A DNA stretch of 64,000 bases. It comes from Amia ocellicauda (taxonomy: Eukaryota > Chordata > Actinopteri > Amiiformes > Amiidae). Shown in pieces: positions 13,701-26,850 of the stretch (position 1 is its first letter; the number at the start of each line of letters is the position of its first letter). The stretch is from the NCBI RefSeq assembly GCF_036373705.1, contig NC_089856.1, forward strand, positions 28,802,298 through 28,866,297. The letters run 5' to 3'. A model generated the notes under the pieces. The model was given only the letters and a program-made list of their open reading frames with translations, did not search any database and was not told where the DNA came from. The translations under genes were made by a program, and so were the position numbers.

Positions 13701-15260
13701 GTACTTGTGTAGGCTGCCCAGATCTAGTTATAGATCTGCGTGCCCAGGGGTCACAGATGAAATAGTTTGCGTGGGGTGATAATGGATATCTGACATTACT
13801 AGTCACCCGGGATTTCACAGCTGCTTTTGACACCTATAGAAGAGTAATAGATGACCAGGCCACCTGTTTGGCCAGTCAAGCTTCTCCAACCAGGAAATGC
13901 ATAAATGAAGAGTGAAATAAAATGTATCCCACTGCCAGTGCTTCCAGTCATCCATCTATGCACTGAACTGTTTAAATTATCTCAATAGGAACCGCCTTTT
14001 GGTCAGTTAGAGAAAGAGAAGAGGAACATGTGGATATACCATTCAGAAGTCATGACACTATTAAATACACAAAACTTAGAATTTATTATAAATTGTAATG
14101 GTGCACAAAGTGTCTTTCATTGTCTGTGAGAAGACAAATACAATAATTACAATTTTAGACAGTGCTGTGCTTTTGGGTTTACCTATTTTGCTGTGTCGGA
14201 ATCAGAAGACTAGAAATCAGTGTCATCGAACCTAATCCAGCTCACCTTCAAAGGTTCAAAGCAGCCATGTTGAGATGCATATTCGCTAAAACACTGAATT
14301 TCTAAATGTGAGATTTGTTAGGGGTGATATGGATGGTTTCTTGGAATGGTGAACATACAAAGCAGTTAAGGAAAATGTTTATATCAAGAACAAACATTTC
14401 GACAGAACAGGACAGCAGAGCACATTGGCAGATGACTACATCAGAGACAAAAAACACCACCACAATTTTTTTATTTTTTTTTAAATGAGGAAGCTGGGAT
14501 TTAATGTACTTCTGCAAGAAGAGAAAGGAAACAAAAGACAGAACAATATATATATATATATTATGTATTATTTTTTAAAACATAAAACCAGCACAGATAG
14601 CCCTTTTAAGAGCGGTGTGATCAAAGCCAGGTCTTTAGCTCTTCTAAAACTGTGACCAAAAGCAAACAGTTGTGCGGCTTGTGTTTAAAGGGAACAGTAA
14701 AAAGTAATAGTGATATTAGCAACCCAGGAGGTTTTACAGATGGAAAAGTGAGAGGATCATGTTAAACAAGCAAGTCACATTCTAATAACATGGCCTGCAA
14801 TGTTATTTTAAACCCTTGTATTATTTAATTATTCTATTTTTAAAAAGGCTTTGTTCATGCATGACAACAGCTGTCGATTATGGCAGCGGCAAACGTTTTG
14901 AAGAAGCAGACGAGGAAGCACAATGGAAATTTTCCACTGCTGACCAGCTACCTTTGTACTCAGTAAAGAGAGTGAAAAGGTGTTGTGAAAGAAATCTCAA
15001 AGACCCACAGCCAAGCAGTCACCAGCTCACTCTTTTGTGTGTGACAGGCTAGCCGTTCTGAAGCCAAGGTTATGACATAACTGCCTCAAGGCCACTACAG
15101 CACTCAGAAAAGAAGTGCTTTAGAATTTCTGGAAAATACAATGGGTGTCGTCAAAAGTCACAATAATTTAATCCAAGGCCAAGCTCGTTTTTCTTTTGCA
15201 TGTAAAAGTCAAACAAGGCTCAAACTCAGAATCAAATGTTTTCCATAATTGGGGTGACAC
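10781..15260. other. Intergenic or intronic DNA, no gene supported
   Basis: No exon or repeat family is recognised with confidence. There is a short GAA-rich run near 13148-13162, a short (TA)n near 14548-14562 and a T-rich run near 14467-14482. Several 70-100 codon open frames occur, but none has a domain or a convincing splice context. Confidence 0.45.
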
Positions 15261-15500
15261 CAGTGGTTCTCAACCCCAGTCCTGGAGGACCCCCTACCCT
15301 GATGGTTTTTGTTCCAACTAAGCTCTCATATACTTAATTGAACCCTTATTTTAACTAATAATTTACTAAATCAGAGTCTTTTAATTATTTTAAACAGTAG
15401 CGGTTTTAAATTAAGTACAAAATTGTATAAGGAACTTATCTTATTAAGGAACCTACTCTTTATTAGTTACACAATTTAAAATGTCAAATGTAAGCTAATT
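15261..15500. mobile_element. 5' half of an hAT-like MITE
   Basis: It begins CAGTGGTTCTCAACCCCAG followed by TCCTGGAGGACCCC. This terminus is related to that of the element at 8182-8470. An AT-rich body follows, but no matching right-hand inverted repeat appears before the retroposon tail that starts near 15500. The element is therefore truncated or interrupted. Confidence 0.55.
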
Positions 15501-15504
15501 ATTA

Positions 15505-15576
15505 CTTCAATTAAGGGTATTCACTTTGTATTGCACTTATGTTGTAAGTCGCCCTGGATAAGGGTGTCTGCCAAGA

Positions 15577-15655
<79 letters not shown>
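15505..15655 (+). repeat. SINE/LINE 3' tail with (AAT)n microsatellite
   Basis: The conserved fish retroposon tail (TTGTAAGTCGCCCTGGATAA, then GGGTGTCTGCCAAG) lies at about 15541-15576. It runs straight into about 25 AAT/ATA triplets (15577-15654). The same tail occurs near 47340-47376 on the plus strand and at 24637-24665 on the minus strand, each time with AAT/ATT triplets on its 3' side. Confidence 0.8.
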
Positions 15656-16288
15656 GAATAGTCAGATGCACCACTGGGAATTTTGCTGCTTTGATATTAG
15701 TATGGATGGATGGCTAAAAAGCTGGATCCTAGCCTGGCTTGGTCCTGTGAGGTCTATAATTTACAGTCTCGGGGGACCAGGTCTGCAGGAGGGTTTCAAC
15801 AGCCGAAGCCTCTTCAGCCCCTAAACTGTCCAGGAAGGCGGCATTTCCCTTCTTTCACACCCCTGTGCACCACCCTCACAGAGCCATGCACTAACACACG
15901 GGCAGGCCTTTCCTTTCCAGCTAATCAGCAGTGAGGTCAGGAATGTGAGCTGTACTGGCCTGACTGAAATTCTGCCATGCAAGGTAATGGAAACCCAGCC
16001 TGGAGTTTTTATTCAGCCGCCCACTTTCATTAATTCCTTATAATTCATTTTCTGTGACTGATAAAAATGTTCCCAATGTCAGTTTTATGAAGCTATCTAA
16101 GGTTTACTCATAAATGCTGTAGGTCTATGGAGCACTAACCCTCTCATGTTCAACCAGGCCAGAAACAACACCTGTCAATGGCCAAGGTCATGGACAAGAC
16201 TTACAAGAACACCTAACTAGCAAATGAAAGGATTACACAAGACTCGCATGCAATCACATATTAACAATACCTGCACCGCTGAAGTCTA

Positions 16289-16307
16289 ATTTATTATTAT
16301 TATTATT

Positions 16308-16365
<58 letters not shown>
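16289..16365. repeat. (TTA)n-(AAT)n mirror microsatellite
   Basis: About seven TTA triplets switch abruptly to about 18 AAT/ATA triplets, so the left part can pair with the right part as a pure A/T hairpin. No retroposon tail is seen next to it, unlike at 15.6 kb and 47.4 kb. Confidence 0.85.
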
Positions 16366-16366
<1 letters not shown>

Positions 16367-17652
16367 AGAGTGGATAAGCAGTTCCATTGTACTTGTTTAT
16401 CTTGAAGCACCACTTGGTTCTAGAAGACAAAAGGCTGAAATGGTGGGATAAAAGCATTTTGGCTGGAACAAAACAATAGCATTGTGCTGAAGTACAGAGT
16501 GGGAACGTTACCCTTAGGTGACAGTTAATGATGATAAAGGAAGAGTCACCAGATCTTTTACCGGAAGTGCTCAGGCACATGCTGCTTCCAAAACCCTTAA
16601 ATAACCTTTAGCTGCTACAGATCACAGATCATCAAGTAAGACCTACACTCACTGTGTTTAATAATGCATTAGTGCTCATCAGATAACATAGGAACAGAAT
16701 TAGTAGTACTTCTGCTGTAGTGAGATACAGCACACATGCACAGCTGTCAGGTCCAGAGCAGAGTGCCTGCCTCTTACATTATATAACAATTACTAATGAG
16801 TAATACATATTAAATAATCAGACAGATTAAAAAACAAATACTATATATTTGTATTGCATGTTGAATATGAGACTATATGGGCAGAAGTGCACAGTGTTTT
16901 ATGTTTGATTTTTAATACACGTAAGGACTGTATCACCCATAGTTCTTGGTAAGAGCTGGAAATTGCCAAGGAGATTAAAATAAAACAAAATTATACAAAG
17001 AAACTGTTACTGAACAGGATTTAAACCCAGAGCCTCCCCACCTTACACAACAGGGTGATAATGATCATATCAATAGAAACATACTGTACACAGAGTATGA
17101 ACATCCTGCCGAGACTTCAGTAGAGGGAAAGCATTAATTTGCTGTTCATTATATTAGTATCTGAGCCCTAGTAATACTCGCTGAACACAGATTTATTGAT
17201 GTGTACACTCTGACAAATCCAACCCTGATGCAGGCAAACTGTAATGCTCCTCAAACTCAAAATTTCCAATTATCATGTGTCAAACTTCATAAGGTTTATA
17301 CAGCAATATATATATATATATATTATTTATACAATACAATTTACTTTTTCTGAATGTTTGTACGTTAGCTTCCGTGGCTTGGCTTTTGAGAGAAGCCTGA
17401 TTCAATTGATGTGCACATGCTTTGTTAATTTACCCACACAGAGTGACAGCAATTGACTAAATACCTCAGCCAGATTTATGCTACTGTTTTAAAGACATGC
17501 CATTCACAGCATTTTACAGGCTTAATATCAGACAGACAAATGGCAGTGGAGACACAGCTAAACACCAAGGTTCCACATAATTTAGCTGTCTTTCTGAGAT
17601 AACTGCTCTCAACTCCCCTGTCCAATTAAAAACAGAAACAGCTGGCCCTTAC

Positions 17653-17692
17653 CTGCGACATGGTTCTGTTTCAACAGGCTCGACAAGGCATC
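17653..17692 (-). other. Candidate 40-nt exon, minus strand
   Basis: A strong donor, CGCAG|GTAAGG, ends this segment. The nearest in-frame acceptor is ATTAAG after a moderate pyrimidine tract; a better acceptor, TTTCTGACAG, about 63 bases further upstream leads into stops. Using the near acceptor, the segment reads DALSSLLKQNHVA plus one base. That phase joins the exon at 9622-9842 without a stop. The product is unknown. Confidence 0.25.
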
Positions 17693-20600
17693 CTTAATAT
17701 AGACATATCAAAGAGGTCTGCTCTGCTCCTATAGACGGACTGTCAGAAAGAGGACTGTTTAATCCAAACGTCAGTTCATTGCTCCCCAAACTGACACAAA
17801 CACACTACTACTGGCAAAGACAAAAAAAGGAAGAAATAAGTGAAAGCACGAAGGAAGCCCATCCCCTGAGAACAAAAAAAAAAACTAAAACAGAAAAAGC
17901 AAGTCTATCCAGAAATAATGTGCTTGAACTGCTTCCTAGTGGCAGAAATCATGTGTGAGGACCAATTGAATGTCTGCAAAACCCCTAGGTAACACACCTT
18001 CCCTTGCCGACAGTCTTATCTGACAGGTAAAGCTACTGAAACTCACACAGGTGCCAGACGTTCAATAGGACGTTCAACTCCTGAGGGGAAATGTCGGGCA
18101 GAGGATTACCAAGACAAACGACAGTATAATATCAAAAAAGGTGGTGTAGGGTTAAGAACACGGGAAGCTGCAGCATCCTCAAACTGTGTGAAGCAATAGG
18201 AGATAAAACCTAATGATCCACAGGGAGAACCAAGAGACATGTACACAGGTCTACATGTGTAAAGATGTTGCATCTTTAAAGCATGCCTTGCACACTGAGT
18301 CTGATTTTTAATACAACTTTTTAATCATTTCCCAGGACTATACACAAAGTAGATATAAAAAGCCTATTTAAATGTTTCCATACACACATGTATGGAGACA
18401 ACAGCAGAGCCTCAGCATACTAAATGACCAAAGCTAAATAAATCTGGAGCAAAGTAAAATAGTTAAATAAATCTGGCCTCATCTTAATGATTGTCCGATT
18501 CTGGCAGCTTATACGGGGCAGACAGGGAGACAAACACACTTTTGAAACCACTTCATCCTGCCAAGAGAAAGCCAGGCAGCTCTACCAAGGCGATCCCAAA
18601 ATGACTGTTCCAAAACCGAATAAAATAGGCGCTCAGACCCTGCATTGGCAGCTCTTTTGACAACTTTCCTCTGATTTACTCGGTGAATGATAAAGCAAAT
18701 ATAATGAATGTGTCACTCTGAATGGCTGCTGTTTGCTCCAGACACGTGACTTACATTAGCAATGAACAGAAGCCATTCAACTCAAAGAGCTTCAGAGAGG
18801 GAAGAAGAGTAACGTCCGTGTGGTCAGACAATAACTCGGTAACGGCTATTGTGTCCATCTGGCTTTCGCTATTGTTCGTTATTTACTTTTGCTGCAGGCA
18901 TTCAAGTCAGGTTTTTTTTTTTAATTGATCGTTTGTTACAAAATAGACCTATCTTGCCATTAAATATATACTGTACAGAATGAAGCAAATATATGTAAAC
19001 AAATAAACAGTAACTGTAACAATTCTGAGTTTTCTACATTTCTATTGTTTAAAAAGGAAAAACAATGATTGCAGAAGTTAACCCTTACACTACCGTGCTC
19101 GTTTGGATAAGGACTTATATGGCAATGGCTGCAGATTGTTTACTATGGAAAGCTTGGCAGGTCTGGTGTATCTTCAGCAACCACATGGTCACCAACATAT
19201 AATTTACAGTACCAAATTGTGCCTTCAGGTTCAAATCGGGGCCATATCTACAATACAGAACATCTCGTATTGTAACACAGCAGACAAATTAAAAAAAAAA
19301 AAAAAAAAAAAAAAGATTGAATCTTGAAATGTTTTCAATAATATTTCCTTAAAAATTTTCCTGATACAAATAAAATAAAAAGTGCTTTTAATGATTGGAC
19401 ACTGGAAGATAATTATTTTGTCCCGAAATAGGGAAACATACAACAAAGTGTGTTAAATGTAAAAAAAAAAAAAAAGACACCCTCACTCACTTGTTTGCAC
19501 AATTATCTTAAATAATGATCCATTGCACAGTTGAACGTTTTTATTTGTATTAACAAAGCAATTACTTTAAATTTGTTACTGTGTAAGACAGAACAGTTTT
19601 TCATTTTTTTTGTTTTTTTTTATCAGTTACTTCTAAGCACCCCAGGGGATGGGTAAAATCGCAGGCTCCAGCATTTGCATCAGTTGCCTTTTTATTTGTT
19701 TTTTTTATTAAAAGAATCAGAAGTGTTCTTTTTCTTTTCTTTCTTTTTCTCCAAAGGTCTTGTGCAGGCAAGCTGAGAGCCATGAATGCAGTCTGGGTGA
19801 GCACACTTAGAGATGAAATAGTTATTTTTCTCTTTTTTTTTTCTTTTTTTGCCAAGAGCTATGCTGTAAAAAGTTCACAAGCCCATCTTGCGATGAAAGA
19901 ATGGAGCAGGGGCTGGCCTTTGTATGCATGTGCTCTGAACACTTATATTGCTGTGAAGAGCTTACATAACTCTGCTGTGCAGTTGGACACACGGGGAGCA
20001 GAGAGCCTGCCATCCACACAAAAGCATTCTAGAATAGCTTCCTGGAATTCAAAAGCCTCCCAAGAATATGCCCATTGTGATGCCAGGAGTGTTCCTAAGA
20101 AGCCAGCACCAAGTTCTCATATTCCATAACTTATATTTAACACCTGCCTACATTCCTGAAACCCTGCTCACCTGCTCGCCTCTTAGGTATTTAACAGGTT
20201 TCAAAACAACATCTACAACCCCCCCCCACCCCCCCACTTTTTCTGCTTTTATCTTTTTCCGTAACTGAATACAGCAAATGTAACAACTTTACATGAGGAA
20301 GTAAATATTCTCTGTAACTAGTACAAAACAGAACTTGTAAAACATACAAGAAAAATAAATAAACAAACAAAAGAAAAGAAAAAGAAAAATGAAAGAAAAA
20401 CCAACACAACATTGCTAAATCCTTAAATTCCTGCACACTGGCATACATAAAAGAAGGAGAGGGTGGCATCCAGCTCATTTATCAAGTATTTACAGCTCTT
20501 TTTTGTCCAATCAAAAGCACAATCACTGCAATGACAAAGCAGTAAACACCCCCCACCCCCTTAACCTAGGTAGCATCTTTTGCTAACACGCAAGGAAACA

Positions 20601-23337
20601 CAGAGCACATGCCAGTAGGATGGCACCCATGTATAATTTAATAACCCACCATTCCACAGAAAGAGGTGTACCTAAACAGTCTCCCCTAATTTCCACATCC
20701 AACACAAATACAAATGCAGGCAACAAACTCTCCCTTCCCAGCATTCATCACTCTGCATCCCTCCCTCCACCCTGAACACCACCTTTGCAAATACAACAAT
20801 TTCTACACCCTAACAGAAGCAGAACTAGGCAGCTTGACCTTCCTGTCACACCACTCTCACTCTCCCTGTGTCTGGTGAAAGGGCGGCCGTTTGAGGCCCA
20901 AATCAGACAAAGTTGCACTGCAAGCTGGGGCATGAAACAGAGAAGTGATCTGGGCGGGGGCAGTACACAGCATTACAGGTTTCAGGTTTTCCAGCAAGAG
21001 GAAGACATGGTAACAGGGTTAAAAAAAAGAAAAGAAAATATCCCGCATTAACCCCCTCCTTGTCCAGTGAAATATTTCAGAGGATAAGTTGTAGAATGAT
21101 TTACTTCAAAGCCAGGACCTGATTTTCATTATCACTTATGCTAAACTAAAGCTGAATTCTGTGACTTTTCTGGGGTCCTTTTTTGCTATGGACAGCTGTG
21201 CCTGTTTGACTCCTTGAATGCCCATGACCTTCAGCTCAGTTAAACAATCTAACCTGTAATTTTGTTTCCTGCCTGACAGTTGCTCATCCATCCAACATCC
21301 AAGTAGTAACTGTCATTGCAATGAACCACAAAGCTGTAATTAGTCTGTTTTTAAAAGCAAACCATAGCCAATACGAGCCATGTCAAATCTCAAGACTAGA
21401 TCCTTTTCAAAACATTATGTAGTATTGGTGGAAGGAATATTGTCTTTAACAATATCTTCTAAATGACTGTTTGCCTAAATTCCTGGTTAATGGCTTCCAC
21501 AGTAACTTTTATTTTAAGAAAAAAACTGAAACTAAGATGACATCAAAGCTTATTCCAACCCTTTTAAATGTGAAATCCCCAAACATTTATTTTAGTATAT
21601 TCAATGCATTTTAATTATTTATTTTTCATTTCAGGAAAAGCAAACTTGTTGACACAGTCAAAACATTTTTAGCAAGAGGAAACAGACATTGTTTAATCTG
21701 ATAATCAGCACTATGCATTAGAACAGACCAGATGAAAACACAAGCCGCAACTTCAGAAGAAACACAGTGAAGTTTTTTTTCCCAGTGCATACTTTTACAT
21801 TCAAAACAATGCTGTAAAGGAGGAGTTTCTCACAAGTGTGGATCAAAGATAATGTGCTTGTCTGCAGAAATTTCCAGTCTAATGTAATATTTGTCAACAT
21901 TAATAAACACAAACAATTGCTCTTCATTTACAGTTGGGAAACAAAAACATCCTTGAAATTATTCATGTCATGTGGGGGTGTAAGGTCCTTCCTCGTGCCT
22001 TAGTAATTTAATATATAGCAATCTCTATTTTGAACAATTGTTGAGGACATGTTCTTTAATCAAAGCATTGGCTTTGGATACACATATAATGCAAAGCCTA
22101 CTTGAAAAAAACGTAAAAGCAGCAACCCCCCAAAAAAAAAACAAATATAGTAATTGTAATTACAAAAAATATAATTTATAAACTACAATACAGGCTTCTG
22201 TAATATATGAATATGATACATCAACAGGCAAACAAACAGGCCAGAACCTGCAGACAATCAAGCGCCCAGAAACCAGAGTGCCCAGAAACCACAGCTGGAG
22301 AGAATTCAAACTGAATACGGATTTCCTGATCACACAATGGCACTCTTACTGCTGCTTGGTACCGCTTTTTCTGAAAAAAGGCAAGATATCTGTTTTCCCT
22401 AGGATTTCTCAAGATTAATTTTCTTTAAATATGCTGAAATGTTTTCTCTGCATTCTGGATGAAAACCAGTGATGGCTGAACAAACAAGCAAAAACATGAC
22501 AATCTAATGAAAGAATTTCCAGATGAAAGGGAGATTGGACTACTGCTGCAAACAGTTTAAAGACAGACATTTAGCTCTCTAAAGTGATTCTGTGCGTCTT
22601 GTTGCGATTTTTAATTATGTTAATATAGTGAGTCATTTTGGTTATAAAACACAGTGTCATATGGACACAAAAACAAATCTTATCTTTCCCTTACCAGAAT
22701 TGTTCATATCCTTTCTGTGATTTTTGTGAATGTGTAAGTGGAGGCATCAGACATAAGTTCCGTTTTATGTTGAGTTGTAGGAGAAAGTTCATGAAAGTCA
22801 TTCTCCAAAACTGAAAACATGAACTTCACTTTTTTTGATGAGAGATGTGAGAAAATATCATAGTTTGGAATTCAATCCAGCAGGCATTGCCCTTCTGCAT
22901 AAAGCATGTGCTGCCTGGGAATTGTTACTTTAAAAGCATTGCAGTGCTATCTTAATATTATCTGTAAAGACAAGAGGCTGAATTCATAGCCAAAGACAAC
23001 TGTGCACACATTCATTTTGAATGAAAGGACTTCTAAATCAAAAGGTTAGATTGGGGAGGGGGGGTGTCATTTGAGTGCAAACTATACACTAAGGATAATT
23101 TAGTGTTATTTACCTCAGTATAAAAATCTACATCAAATGTTAAGTAGTCCATCTTCCACTGCTGGCAACTGAGTGCCTCCTCCCTAGCTTCTTACAAAAA
23201 AAGGTTTGTGGTAATAAGTCTCAAAAGACAGACCTAAGAAGCCGCTAACACAGAAGTCAAAATCACAATTCCTAGTCAGACATGCGTGAAGACACTTTTG
23301 AAGAAACAAACAGAAAAAAGAAAGGAAGCATTCTTAC

Positions 23338-23367
23338 CTGTCTGTAGGAGGGTGAGCATCTTAATCT
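23338..23367 (-). other. Candidate 30-nt micro-exon, minus strand
   Basis: Both splice sites are close to consensus: a T-rich tract ending TTTTTTACAG, and the donor ACAG|GTAAGAA. The 30 nt are open in two frames, RLRCSPSYRQ and IKMLTLLQT. The first is compatible with the neighbouring candidate exons. A micro-exon with such strong sites is suggestive, but splice-site pairs this close can also arise by chance. Confidence 0.3.
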
Positions 23368-24374
23368 CTGTAAAAAATAAACAAATAAATAATGGAGTTG
23401 GATCACATGAAATGCTTCTGAGACGTGTTTTTCTGCAAGAGTTTTTATGCAAATTGAATTTTTCACATTTTCCCTTAGGGATTTTAAGCTTTCAAGCCTA
23501 ATGAAAAACAAAGGAAGCTCAGGGCTTTTAATCAGTAGTGTCATTATTAGGTTATGGCTGATATTTTAGATTTCTTTAGAAATATTTTGGTAAATACAGA
23601 ATCTACAAGGACAGGGCAGTTAGCAGGTCTTCCATGCAGTGGAAAATAGGGAAAAGATGTATCTTTTAAAAAAAATGAAGAAATACTGTCTTTACAGAAA
23701 AGTATTTGAATTATTTTCAGTTCTTTATTTATCTTACATAATGTGGGGAAGGTTTCCTGATACCAGAGAAACGGTGAAAAACATTTTGCAATGCTGGTCT
23801 ACGACTCCAAGGGCTTTCTCAGACCCTGCTCGTGGAATGTTTTGTTACATGCAACTTTTTAGGGTCAGAGGTTGAAGACCTTAATGGGTTTTAAAAATAA
23901 CAATATTTCACCACTGTGCAGTTTCAATGGTCACTTTATTTTTTATGGGTGTTCCTGGTTTTGGTTTTGTTCATAAATATGTTTGTTTGATGTACTTGCC
24001 CTCCGTGCCCATGTAACCTTACCGAAGAGCAGCAGGTTTTAAAGTGATAAAAAAAGACCTGGAAACTGGGTGATGTTGCAACACAAGCAGCCCCCTAACC
24101 TGCAACAGCTGGCAGTGTCAAGGATTGGACTCTCGTAGTTATGGCTTTTTAGGCAGCTCTGAAGCTGGGATTCAATTGGGAGAGCCTCAGGGAGACATTA
24201 ACCCCAGTGGACTCACCATGGAGTCGCCTCAGTAAAACACAATCCACCATCAGCTCTGGATACCTCTTCAACCATCTGGACCCACCCACTACAAAACTGC
24301 TTGCATGGGGGAGGGTGTACTTAACCCTTTTCCTTGTCAAGAGGCTCATAAACTATACATATATAAGGCATATA

Positions 24375-24537
24375 CAGCTCTGGAAAAAATTAAGAGACCA
24401 CTGCAAAATCATCAGTTTCTCTGGTTTTACTATTCATAGGTGTGTGTTTGGGTAAAATTTACATTTTTGTTTTATTCAATAAACTACTGACAACATTTCT
24501 CCCAAATGCAGTGGCCTCTTAATTTTTTCCAGAGCTG
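24375..24537. mobile_element. Tc1/mariner MITE, 163 bp
   Basis: Flanked by TA on both sides (24373-24374 and 24538-24539). The 31-bp terminal inverted repeats begin CAGCTCTGGAAAAAATTAAG and differ at one position (GAGACC versus GAGGCC). The interior is AT-rich with no coding capacity. TA duplications place it in the Tc1/mariner superfamily. Confidence 0.92.
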
Positions 24538-24591
24538 TATATATCTATATGTAGGTCTCTGAGGTCACCCCACGCTGGAGATATTTAATCG

Positions 24592-24702
24592 CATTTTTAT
24601 TATTATTATTATTATTACCATTATTTATTTATTTTCTTGGCAGACGCCCTTATCCAGGGCGACTTACAACACAAGACATTACAACATTACAAACTCTCAG
24701 TG
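24592..24702 (-). repeat. SINE/LINE 3' tail, minus orientation
   Basis: The reverse complement carries the same tail as 15.5 kb (TTGTAAGTCGCCCTGGATAA, then GGGCGTCTGCCAAG). ATA-type repeats follow it on the minus strand (24597-24617 on plus as TTA). The 5' part of the retroposon is not recognisable. Confidence 0.75.
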
Positions 24703-25070
24703 TGTTTGATCCTCGGGGAGACACCAGCGATGTGACTGTGCATGCCCAGCCAGCACAGGATGAAAGTGAGACTTCACCCCAGCACCATGATCTCCCTAAG
24801 CACACTTCACAGACAAGCCAAGCATGACAGAACATATCGCCTTAACATTACAACACCTATATCAGCACAGGTGCACACTGCCAGTGCCACCCCCTCCCAA
24901 GATCAAATTAGGTGTCATTTCATAGTGGAATTGATAGATTTTTTTCCCACCCAGATGCAACAAGACTAACTCAGTTAACCATCTCCTTGGTGCTTTCTGT
25001 CTCACATGGAGAGGGAAAGCGAGAATGTATAAGGTGAAATTTAAAATAATAGTTTCGGGGTCTACGACAT

Positions 25071-25462
25071 TTCATCACGCACTTTTCATCACCAGCGACA
25101 GTTCATTACCAATTTGCATATTCATCAGCAATATGCATATTCAGTTACAAACTACACACGGACTGTCTCTTTTGATTTAGAATGAATTTATCTTAATGTC
25201 CTAGGATAATGCCCCAAAACAGACTTTTATCAAATCCTACAGTTTCCCTCCATATTTATATACTGAATTGAATATGTAGTTTGAAAAATGGAATACAACT
25301 GACGGTCTAAAAATCTGTTTTGGAATCGTAGGACAATAAGGAATATTCAATCTAAATCAAAAGAGAGACAGTCTGTGTGTAATTTTTAACTGAATATGCA
25401 AATTGTTGATGAATATGCAAATTGGCGATGAACTGTCGCTGTTGATCAAATGTTCGTGATAG
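25071..25462. mobile_element. Long inverted-repeat element of unknown family
   Basis: The left arm (about 25071-25185) and right arm (about 25345-25462) are imperfect reverse complements over roughly 100 bp. Shared blocks include CAGCGACAGTTCAT against ATGAACTGTCGCTG and GACTGTCTCTTTTGATTTAGA against its complement. Each arm holds two tandem ATTTGCATATTC-like motifs, matching or near the Oct octamer. About 160 bp of unique AT-rich DNA separates the arms. I could not define a target duplication. It is probably a MITE or folded non-autonomous element. Confidence 0.8.
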
Positions 25463-26803
25463 CTCATTCTGCACTGCTTTGACCTTCATCACAGTGAAAT
25501 ACATCTTAATGATGTTCAGTTTGGACCAGAAAAAAAAATAAGAAACAGGAAAATAACCACATATAAAAACCTGAAGAACAGGATTCTCAGATTTCCAGTG
25601 AACTCCTGGCCTTTCTCCCTATTACTGTCTAGACTGGAGCAACAGATCTCTCAGCACAATGTGAAAATACCAAAGTGCTCATTATAGCTAATTGGTCTGC
25701 CAGGAATGACCAGGAAGTACAGCATCCCTAAACCAACTAACTACCCGTCCTCCATATTGCATAAAACTCCCAAACATAGCTCCCTTCCTTTCCTTTTTTG
25801 AGCCTGTCGGAAGTTTCTTATGTTTGTCAACCGCCCTTTGACCCTATCTTCCCAAAGCTGAGTGTTTGTGAGTGATGCTTTCTGTGTGCTTAGATGTCAT
25901 AAGTCGGCCACCATGGCAACAGGTATCCTTGCTCACCGAATAACCGGACGCTGTGCTCAGTTGACCGGCATGCGGAGAAAACACAAGGCCACCTCAGTAT
26001 CGATTTACCGCAGCTGAGTATTACAAATGCAACTGCACTACAGCACTTTTACAAGCAGAGGGATTTTGTAGTCATTTCCACATGGTTGAAACGCATTTTG
26101 AAATAACTTCAACTGTTAGAAAGTAAGACCTGATGCTAAAAACTACAGTTTCATATAGTAATGCTTTTGGTTAGTGTTTGTGTTTAGTTTTAAGTTAGCT
26201 TGCCATCTATTTTGCACATCCTGTTTGCTCACTGTGCTGCTTAGAAAACTAGATGGTCTGTTACCATACATACAAAAACTCCAGTATGTTAGCAGTCCTT
26301 ATACTTCCTGTCTTGTTTTACTTTAATGACATGGAAATAGAGGGGGCTACACGTGCACTGAAGCAACGACAATTAACTGTTGATTTGCGGGAATGCTTAG
26401 GAGATGTTCGTACAGAAAAGATAGTGAATTATAGTCAGCAACATTCAGGACTCCTACAATATAGTCCTGGTATAGGCATGCCATTAATTAGTTCATTAGT
26501 ATTATATTTCAGATTTCACATAGATACCAGTTCTGTTAACGTGAACAAAACATAGACTTTTCAAGACTAGCACACGAGTGTCCTATTCCAAATCCTTCCT
26601 AAATAAAAGCTGTAATTTTACACCTGCCTCAATCCCATTCAAAGTGTCTAGGACTACAGATGCAGTGTGTACGTAGGCCTCAGACAGACAGGCCAGTGAT
26701 GTATGGAGGCCAAGGGAATCCAAGGCTCATGAACTTTGCAAATCCCCTGCCTGGGTACATACTCAAGCACTGCTGCATTCCTCGGGGCTAAGTTTAAACT
26801 TAC

Positions 26804-26850
26804 TGACCGTTGCTGAATCTCCACTGCAAGCTCGCATGAAGTCATCTGCA
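26804..26850 (-). other. Candidate 47-nt exon, minus strand
   Basis: The acceptor has a strong pyrimidine tract (GTGCTCTTCTTCAG) and the donor is TCA|GTAAGTTT. Two frames are open: QMTSCELAVEIQQRS, which fits the chain to 23338-23367, and ADDFMRACSGDSATV. The third has a stop. No family is recognised. Confidence 0.27.

Larger units (their letters stand above)
16366..24374. other. Largely unannotated DNA with simple repeats
   Basis: Apart from two very small candidate exons (17653-17692 and 23338-23367), no gene is supported. There is a short (TA)n near 17306-17320, a 24-base A run at about 19291-19314, a second A run near 19461-19475, several T-rich runs at 19600-19850 and two C runs near 20219-20236. 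The longer open frames in this stretch cross these simple runs. Confidence 0.45.

Noticed and set aside
13457..13765. 102-codon open frame on the plus strand
   Set aside because: No domain, no start context, and no splice or promoter support; length is compatible with chance in this composition.
16254..16580. Minus-strand open frame with poly-Ile and poly-Asn
   Set aside because: It is created by the TTA/AAT mirror microsatellite.
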